Positions 57,346-64,000 of a stretch of 64,000 bases of DNA are shown here, one piece after another; the stretch's first letter is position 1; every line of letters begins with the position of its first letter. Under the pieces are notes generated by a model, which was not told the origin of the DNA, did not search any database, and saw only the letters and a program-made list of their open reading frames with translations. A program made the translations under genes and the position numbers. Source of the DNA: Lasioglossum baleicum (Eukaryota; Arthropoda; Insecta; Hymenoptera; Halictidae); assembly GCF_051020765.1 (NCBI RefSeq), contig NC_134946.1, positions 8,917,239-8,981,238 of the forward strand, given 5' to 3'.

Positions 57346-57555
57346 CAATAGTATTGAGTTATTAATCAGTATAATTGAATTGAATAGGATTGAGTTGTAC
57401 ATATGTATGTATATTGATCGGTAAAATTAAATTGAATAGGATTGAGTTATATATTGATCAGGTGAGTAGAATCGAACAGGATTGAGTTATAAAATATAGA
57501 ATCAAATCGCGAATCAGTACACTCGAATAGAATTGAATACAATTCCAGCAGAGAT
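57346..57555 (+). repeat. AATTGAATAGA block 5b
   Basis: Continues the array: TAATTGAATTGAATAGGATT, GAGTTATATATTGATCAGG, with ~50-60 bp spacing between GAATAGGATTGAGTT phrases. Confidence 0.75.
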
Positions 57556-57559
57556 AAGT

Positions 57560-58600
57560 AAAATCGTACGAATCTCTGAACACTGCATTTCACCCGCTAT
57601 CACCAACAGTCAATTAACCAGACCGAAGCAACTCGACCAGGAGAATCGGAAAGCATGGTACACTCGTGAGCCTAACACACCGATAGCAAATGGCTGGGAC
57701 CAGCTAAGTCGTCGCGGGACGTATTGAAGTGTTTTGAAGAGATGGCAGAAGAAGCAGCACCGCTGTCACAATAAAATCGCCATTATTCATGGGTGACTTG
57801 CTCGGAAAGGAGTCTAGATATAGTGACTACAGCAGTGGTAGGTAGGTATAGTGAAGAGAGTACCGCTCACGAGAGAAAACGGTGAACCATCGTCGTCGTC
57901 GTACCGAAAGCATAACAACTCAGGGTTCAGAAGAGAAAGTGGCTTGGAAAAGGAGGATGGGATCATAGGAAAGAATACGCAGACAGCGCACCGGCGACGG
58001 CGGTACGCGGCGCGGCGGCTCGATTTACATCGCGCAGATTAATGCTGAATTGACTAAACGAGCTCCGAAGCAATTGCTTGCCGGCAATAAAGTCTCGCTA
58101 TGTCGACAGTTTTATTTGCTTTGGCCGTTACACGATTCCTCGTTTCACACCCGGATGCATTTTAACTGTTAGCAGCGCGCGCGCACGCTCCCGTTTTTCC
58201 CGGGGATACTTCATTTGATAAAACGCGCGGAGAGCGATTCGACGATTGCGGTTGTTCTTCCAGAAAAATCCACGTTGAAGAGCTTCTCCCCCTATCTCGC
58301 GAGAACGTGTACTCGCTAACACCGCGAATATTCCGCGAACTTTCGCCAGCAAGCCCGCGAAGAGAAAGAAACTCTCGGGCCCGGGCGAACTCTTTAAATT
58401 TCGATTCAACGGGCGGCACAATTTGCAACTTTTTAGTCCGCCGCACCCGGAACCGTAATTTTACGTGCCGCTGGGTAAAGGGTTCGCACGCCGAGTCCCG
58501 GTTGCGGGGTCGCGCAAGTCGGGAAATCCCGGTCGATATCGGTTCGAATTGATTTCTTCGGCGATCCGCACGGAGGATCTTCACTCTCAAGGGATTAAAT
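57560..58600. other. No gene seen; GC-rich island
   Basis: Frames of 142 and 97 codons (minus) and 81 codons (plus) overlap at 58128-58590. CGTCGTCGTCG and CGGCGACGGCGGTACGCGGC low-complexity patches occur near 57891 and 57981. No domain. Confidence 0.5.
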
Positions 58601-58960
58601 GAAATCTGAGAGGACGCACTTTGAGATAGATTTAATGAAAACAGGATCGTGTTTGGTGGAGCATTGGGGAAAATTGATCGCTTGATTTCAGAAATATTTT
58701 AAGGGTAGTACTTTAGGGGTTGCTTTCAATTAATTTTTCAATGCTTTCCCGCAGGACTTTTTTCACTTCCTAAGGCGCACATGATAGCTGAGGGAGCGCA
58801 CTTTATTATAAAATCATATCGATTCAGCAGAGATTGTGGAAACTCGAATGTTTTGAGATTGAATATGATTTAAGGGCAGGGTTTGCTTCGAATTAATTTT
58901 GCATTTCCCGTTGGAATTTGTGAATTTTTAAGGGCACTAACTGTTACTAGAAGACCAGTC
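58600..58960 (+). repeat. Degenerate tandem repeat, ~160-bp unit, two copies
   Basis: AGGGGTTGCTTTCAATTAAT, then TTTTCAATGCTTTCCCGCAG near 58712 recurs as AGGGTTTGCTTCGAATTAAT, TTTGCATTTCCCGTTGGA near 58877. Each is preceded by GAGATTGAATATGATTTAAGGG-like text. Confidence 0.55.
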
Positions 58961-59700
58961 TTTATCATATAGATCAGTTAAAAGATATTGCACGTAAAAG
59001 TTTGAGCTCTTTGTAATAGATCCTTTTATTTTTGTAAAAAATGGTAATAATTTATTTAATTTAAAAATTGCTGCGAGAAAGCAGGTTTATAATTATGTAA
59101 ATATTCTTTCAATTAGTTTTAAGTTTCTCAGAATATGTCCAGAAAATAACAATTAGCCGAAATAGTTACCAGGAAAAATTTCAGACTATCTAATCAGCGA
59201 AATAGCCAGTCAAAATCACATTGAATTAACGTAGTGTAATTCGAAACAATTTACATATCTCGCCGAAATCGTTGAAATAAAAAATAACTGCTCAACGTTA
59301 CCCCGCACAGAGATGAATTTGTCCGGGAACTACATTTTCTTGGTAGCTCCAGTCCTATTAATTTGTAAATCGAGACTGTAACCGTGCGCCCGGTACAAAC
59401 GAGCTTCCATCGTTTATTTAGCAGCACGTATCGGGAAAATATAGCCTGATCCATTTCTGTGAGAAAATGCTTTATTCTCACTTTCCCCATAAATCTTCCA
59501 CGCGAGTGACCAGTTCTGTTTAACTCTCCCTTACACGCATATTTCTCAATTACATCATCTACAGTCTACTTCATTTGAAAGACACACAACGTCCATTTGC
59601 ATTGGACGCCGCGCCGCCGGACGCCATCACTACTTCAATAGTATTGTTATCTACAAGGTGGACCACGAAAACCAAACACCATTCTCATAATTATTTTATT
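58960..59700. other. No gene seen
   Basis: AT-rich DNA with one 79-codon minus frame (59251-59490), no domain. Confidence 0.5.
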
Positions 59701-59714
59701 TTAGATAGGTAACA

Positions 59715-59825
59715 TTTATCAACATATTCGTGACAGTTTCCTGATTAAAACGTGACATTGTTTGATGCATATTTGTTTGTTTAATTCACGATTTAGTGGA
59801 ACCTTGACTATCCGACCTGGTCAGT
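59715..59825 (+). repeat. Family A left-arm copy
   Basis: ATCAACATATTCGTGACAGT, TTCCTGATTAAAACGTGACA, TTTGTTTAATTCACGATTTA and GTGGAACCTTGACTATCCGA follow the left-arm order. No right arm is nearby. Confidence 0.65.
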
Positions 59826-60116
59826 GAAACGTGTGCTAGTTTCTACGAATTTGTGCATTGAATTTTTGTACATCTAATCACACTGCAATGCCCATGAACA
59901 TAAATTAATAAATATAAACTTTACATAAATGAATATTAGTATAAAAATCCAGTGAAATCTGAATAAATTAAATCCTGTTATTACTATCCAAGAGTAAGTA
60001 TACATCGGTTTCCTGTAGGACTTAGTAGATCTATCGTTAAATACCAACAGATTATTTTGTTGTTATTTTCTTTGCCTATGTGACTTTTCATTCCCTCCTT
60101 AGAACCACGTGTTCTA

Positions 60117-60244
60117 ACTACCTCTCTCTTCGCTACCTAGTGGCGACTCGGAGGTGAAAGAGACATCGGGGCTAGTCCACGACTACCTCTCTCTTTCCTA
60201 GCTAGTGGCGACCCGGTGATGAAACAGGCATTGGCTAGTCCACG
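60117..60244 (+). repeat. Tandem duplication, ~65-bp unit
   Basis: ACTACCTCTCTCTT starts units at 60117 and 60182. Both continue CCTAG(CTAG)TGGCGAC-CGG-G-TGAAA, CAT-GG and GCTAGTCCACG. Identity is about 85 percent by eye. Confidence 0.85.
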
Positions 60245-61530
60245 ACAAATCCCGTTCACACGAACAAACCTCGGGCACGTCTTATCCGCCAGCCCTCGGC
60301 TCGTAACAATTTTATTTGTCCGTTATCCACGCACAGTGTGCACAAACATAAACAAATCCGTAATAAAGCCCACGCTCTCGGTTTTCGTTCGCGCCCTCAA
60401 GCATCAGAAACCCGCCTCGCGAATCCGGGATGATCCCATATTAACGAACAAGCCAGAAAAAGTTCGAGCAGCATCTAAAAGAATGCTCCAGCTATAGTAA
60501 TTAAAGGAGTCGTTACCGTCGACGATGAGCCGAGCAAGGGAAAACATTAACGGCTTGTTACTTCGGTTAATCACGTATGGAAATATTTAGCGAGACGACG
60601 CGTGAGAATAGACGGAGGGCCACTCGACACAGAAACGCGAAATCTGAGAACCGAACAACCCGCGAGTGGGCAGATGTGACAGAAGTGCGAATGGATCCGG
60701 GAAAGGAAGATGGCACTGGATGATAGGAGAAGACGAAAAGGAGAGAAAGAGAGAGAGAGCGAAAGGAAAAAAAGAAGAGTTAACGATGACGGTAATACCT
60801 TTCGTATAATCCTTTGCCGAGGGATTTAGGTCAGGAATCTTTAATCTTCGTTGAAAGAAAATTCTAGAGGCCCGCGAACGGGAAAGATGTAAAAAAAGCG
60901 CCGCGGTGAAAAAATCCGCGACAGCCGCAAAGGAAGAAAGTGGAGAAAGAGAAAAGCGCGGGAAAATATGCGTGGGAAGAAATCAGATCAACGATTAAGT
61001 TGATCTCTCCTCATCATTCACCGAGTTTTCGATGATCGTTTGTCTCCTCGAGCGCGGGATTCCTCGAGAGTGAGGTTCGTAAAATTTCGAGTGAAATAAT
61101 TTTCAATATATAAACGGCGGCGAAAGCTGGAATTTTCGGCATTGTCCGGCTACTTTTACTTTCAGCATTCAGGCCGAAAGTGGCCGGCTAAAACGGTTTT
61201 CATTCAGCCCGATCGTAAAGCCGATTCGTATCGCGAATTTCGTGTAAAGTGAACTTGGAATCGTGGCGCGCGCGGTCGCATTCGCCGCGATTGCTCGTGC
61301 GGAAACGCGTGCCGGATTTTTTATGGTGCTTTCGAGATCCACGGGAAATCGGACGATTAATGGGAATGATCGAGAGGAATTTTATTTCGGTACTTTCCTT
61401 GCATTTTTAATAGCATCGTGGCTCGATAAATGCGAAAAATTTCGGCGCTACGTGTTAGATGCGTCGTACGCAGACGTTATTTCATGAAAAAATTAGTGGA
61501 AACGTTCAGGTTTTCTGTATTGAACTTTTA
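60245..61530. other. No gene seen; purine-rich and GC-rich DNA
   Basis: Frames of 93 codons (60216-60497) and 74 codons (61263-61487) without domains. A GA-rich tract runs at 60735-60780. Confidence 0.5.
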
Positions 61531-61534
61531 TGAA

Positions 61535-61632
61535 CATGTCCGGGCGACTTTTCCGATTAAAATGATACCAAACACGATACGGTTTGGACCGTATTTACTC
61601 GTTTAATCCACGATTTAGTAGGATTATACGTA
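61535..61632 (+). repeat. Family A left-arm copy
   Basis: ACTTTTCCGATTAAAATGAT, ACCAAACACGATACGGTTTG, GACCGTATTTACTCGTTTAA and TCCACGATTTAGTAGGATTA are close to the family consensus. Confidence 0.7.
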
Positions 61633-61639
61633 CGACATC

Positions 61640-62125
61640 TGAAGTCTGGAGGAATCTAATTTAAAGTTATGGGACTGTGTCCATATTTGTTAGTGGTTTA
61701 CCGGGAGCACATCTTAAACTTTTAATAAATTGTTGTGTAAAACACTTAAAAATCGGGGAATATTGGTGAAGCGTATAAAGATACGCGAAATTGATGTTTC
61801 AGTAACTTCTTATAAGAATTTTTTATCTTTTCATGGCGTAAATAAAAGCACGAGAACCGCGCGTGTTATCGTAACCTCTTTTTCAACTTTGCAAGAGCAG
61901 AAATATTACGATGAAAATTGGGGATACGTTCTCGAGAGTATCTTGAAACTAAGGGCATAGACATGCTGCAAATTAATTGTTCAACATTTCATTCGGAATA
62001 TAAATATTTTATCGTTAATTATTCTATTCCAGAAAACTCTGAAAGGTTAATTTATGATAAATTGTGATTTGACGAAAATGAAGTTATCACGTTATCGGTG
62101 AGTTCCATGTGATTTAACGTGATGT
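61640..62125. other. No gene seen
   Basis: A 76-codon frame (61730-61960) without a recognisable domain; otherwise AT-rich. Confidence 0.5.
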
Positions 62126-62129
62126 AAGG

Positions 62130-62620
62130 ATACGAGGCAGATTCAAATTAATTTTTCATCGCGTTTTCGCGTCGTAAAGTCCTCAAAATTCGTACTTTAT
62201 GACAGAATCGTTTAGGTTTGCCGGAAATTGCGATGTTACGTCGAAAATTGAAGTCTATCAATGCGTCCAGGAAATATGGTATAAGGGAATGGGATTTCTA
62301 AGGACATGAAATTGATTTTTCAGTGATTTTCCAATTTTTGAACTTTTGTGGTTTGTAAATGAGAGCCACGAAATCGTACTTTCTGGTAGATTCAGTTACG
62401 TTTGCAGAAAATAACGATGTTATGTCAAAAAATAAGAGGAACCTATTCGTAGTAGCAGGTAACATGATTTGCGGACACAGGATTGCTTCAAGTTCCCTTT
62501 TCAGAACTTCTACATAGCTATTTTTGAACTTTTGAGGTTTCGAAGAAAGTTACAAGATCACATACCGTGTGATCAATTTATTTAGGTTTGCAGAATGGTA
62601 CTGTGCACCAGTCAAATAAA
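62130..62620 (+). repeat. Degenerate tandem repeat, ~180-bp unit, three copies
   Basis: TTTAGGTTTGCCGGAAATTG near 62211, TTACGTTTGCAGAAAATAAC near 62396 and TTTAGGTTTGCAGAATGGTA near 62581 mark units. Each is followed or preceded by GATGTTA-GTC-AAAA and TTTTGAACTTTTGNGGTTT-type text. Confidence 0.65.
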
Positions 62621-62655
62621 TAATATTTTTATTTTACTTCACCAGTCCTTCTTAA

Positions 62656-62974
62656 CAGGGACCAAAAATAACAGTTATTCTAAAATTTTCTACGATAAAA
62701 ATCATTAATATAAATTTGATTATTATTGAAATTTAAGATAATTTACACAAAATATAAAGAAAAAAAATTCGAAGGACAAAATGATTAAGAAATATCGATT
62801 TTTATACTTTTTGGTTACAAATAACAGTTATAATTGTTTAAAAAATTGGATCCTCCTCGATAACTGTTATCGATGAAGAAAACTGTTTCGAATGCTCAAA
62901 GCAATCTCGAAATTTATTTGACCTATTTGACCTATGACCTTTCTTCTTTTTGGTTATAACAGTTATGGTCCCTG
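62656..62974. mobile_element. hAT-like non-autonomous element (MITE), 319 bp
   Basis: The element starts CAGGGACCA and ends TGGTCCCTG, perfect 9-bp inverted ends, and is flanked by identical 8-bp copies of CTTCTTAA (62648-62655 and 62975-62982). Eight-base duplications and CAGGG-type ends are hallmarks of the hAT superfamily. Close to the ends and in the middle ATAACAGTTAT or its complement occurs four times (about 62668, 62824, 62861, 62956), possible transposase-binding sites. No coding capacity. Confidence 0.85.
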
Positions 62975-63002
62975 CTTCTTAACTCTTTTCACGTAAAATC
63001 AT

Positions 63003-63377
63003 TTGGAAATATACATGTTAGAAACTCTTGAAAATTTTAATAATGCTACAGCTATATTCCACAGTGTATGTACAAGCCTATCGACAAATGTTGAAGGTTA
63101 TTCAACATTTGTCCGCCGAAAAGTCAGACCGACAGTAAGCAGACCAATTAAAATTTCCGGTTCGCGTGCATTGATCCGAAACAAGGTGCACTTTAACAAT
63201 GAATCACTGCGTGATACGGAACAGTATCGGCGTGCCATCCGTCCCTTTGATAAACCGCTCTGCAGTGTTGCCAAAACGCGCGATAATTTTTACAAGAAGT
63301 CCCGACAATCGGAACTGTATTTATTCAACTTAAATGCCAAGTCTTCTCATTACGAGAAACAAAGTGTAATTTTTTAA
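63003..63377 (+). other. Open frame of 124 codons, function not recognised
   Basis: An ATG-to-stop frame in moderately GC-rich DNA directly after the hAT-like element. No domain, signal peptide or membrane segment is apparent; the product would be basic and Ser/Arg-rich. It contains a 12-bp-arm hairpin (63084-63112), which is unusual for coding DNA. I lean towards chance, but it is less obviously composition-driven than the other long frames. Confidence 0.2.
63084..63112. repeat. Perfect 12-bp inverted repeat with a 5-base loop
   Basis: ACAAATGTTGAA and TTCAACATTTGT separated by GGTTA. Too short and isolated for a microRNA precursor call. Confidence 0.85.
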
Positions 63378-63810
63378 ACATTTCTGAGCATTTTGCTACA
63401 GGTATTACAGTAGGGAAAACATTTTTTTAACGTTTCTAAAATCACTACAATGGAAACTGAACCAACACGCTTCGAGTCGGTACAGCAGGATTCACTTTCG
63501 AGGATAGCAAATCGTGAAATTTTCAAAATGTTTTCCAGCGGAGCTGTGGGCCGTAATTTTCCGAAACTTTTTGGACATTCTGCGACACAACATTCTACAT
63601 GGTAGAAAACATTTTTTCCCATTCGTAAAATTGTTCTGTTGAATAATAAACAAAAGCATGCGTTTCGAGCCGATACGACAAGCTCCAGTTATAAAGATCG
63701 TAACTTATGTGACATTCCGAATTTTCGTTTAAAAATCCGCGCGCCATAAATATTTTTAAACATTCATGGCAAATTGCTACACACTTCGTAAAGTGGAACA
63801 AAGTTCTCCA
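63370..63810 (+). repeat. Degenerate tandem repeat, ~197-bp unit, two copies
   Basis: ACACGCTTCGAGTCGGTACA, then GCAGGATTCACTTTCGAGGA near 63459 recurs as CATGCGTTTCGAGCCGATAC, GACAAGCTCCAGTTATAAAG near 63658. TAAACATTTCTGAGCATTTTGCTACA-like text recurs after the second unit as TAAACATTCATGGCAAATTGCTACA. The CGATACGAC core is shared with repeats at 41.65 and 45.23 kb. Confidence 0.6.
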
Positions 63811-64000
63811 GTTTGAAAATATGGTGCCCATCGAAATCTGCAGAAGTTAGTAACTGCGTATCGCGGTTCGAAGGAACATCTGCGTTAAAATAAATAAATT
63901 AATTTCTGTCGTCACGGATTATGTTTACCGGGTCGCAATCACTCAGACAAAATATTACATCCGTCGGATTTACATTCGCGGTGCGCTAAATTGACGACCA
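63811..64000. other. No gene seen
   Basis: The last 190 bases are unassigned. Confidence 0.5.

Overview
This window looks like nuclear DNA of an insect, most likely a hymenopteran (bee, wasp or ant group). The grounds are an AT-rich background broken by short CpG-rich GC islands, relics of insect-type DNA transposons (mariner, Tc1, and elements resembling piggyBac, hAT and pogo/Tigger), many microsatellites, and no sign of prokaryotic gene organisation. The taxon is an inference from sequence style, not a match to a reference.

I find no protein-coding gene I can support. The longest open frames (about 237, 200 and 173 codons) lie in GC-rich or low-complexity DNA, overlap frames on the other strand, and show no recognisable domain. 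The only recognisable coding matter is decayed transposase: two Tc1-type fragments in opposite orientation near 14.8-15.1 kb and a mariner C-terminal end near 46.8 kb. I saw no tRNA, rRNA, CRISPR or operon structure. The window is best read as intergenic DNA or the inside of a very large intron.

Layout. 0-16 kb: AT-rich DNA with a dispersed palindromic repeat (1.86-2.2 kb, second copy inverted at 15.3-15.5 kb), a ~200-bp degenerate tandem array (6.1-7.0 kb), a TTAA-flanked piggyBac-like MITE (8.0-8.2 kb), a ~150-bp array (8.9-9.9 kb), a ~70-bp array (11.7-12.0 kb), and the Tc1 inverted composite. 16-29 kb: several copies of a long-terminal-inverted-repeat family (family A), duplicated segments at 20.5 and 22.0-22.7 kb, and a tandem/dispersed family around 24.5-25.2 kb. 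29-46 kb: GC islands alternating with repeats, including a 756-bp inverted structure with a LINE-like tail (32.5-33.3 kb), a 356-bp hairpin element (33.8-34.1 kb), a TA-flanked pogo-like element carrying a nested foldback (39.1-40.0 kb), and a dispersed ~150-200 bp repeat (40-45.5 kb).

46-64 kb: a mariner relic, then a domain of roughly 9.5 kb (48.05-57.55 kb) built around a degenerate ~11-bp repeat close to AATTGAATAGA, with a 155-bp higher-order repeat and a 31-bp repeat inside it and several TIR elements inserted in it. It ends with GC islands, two more degenerate arrays, and a well-preserved hAT-like MITE with an 8-bp target duplication (62.66-62.97 kb). A second TIR family (family C, termini near AGACTGCGGATCTTTATGCA) recurs across the window. 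Nothing indicates that the pieces cooperate as a gene system; the common theme is repeat accumulation and decay.
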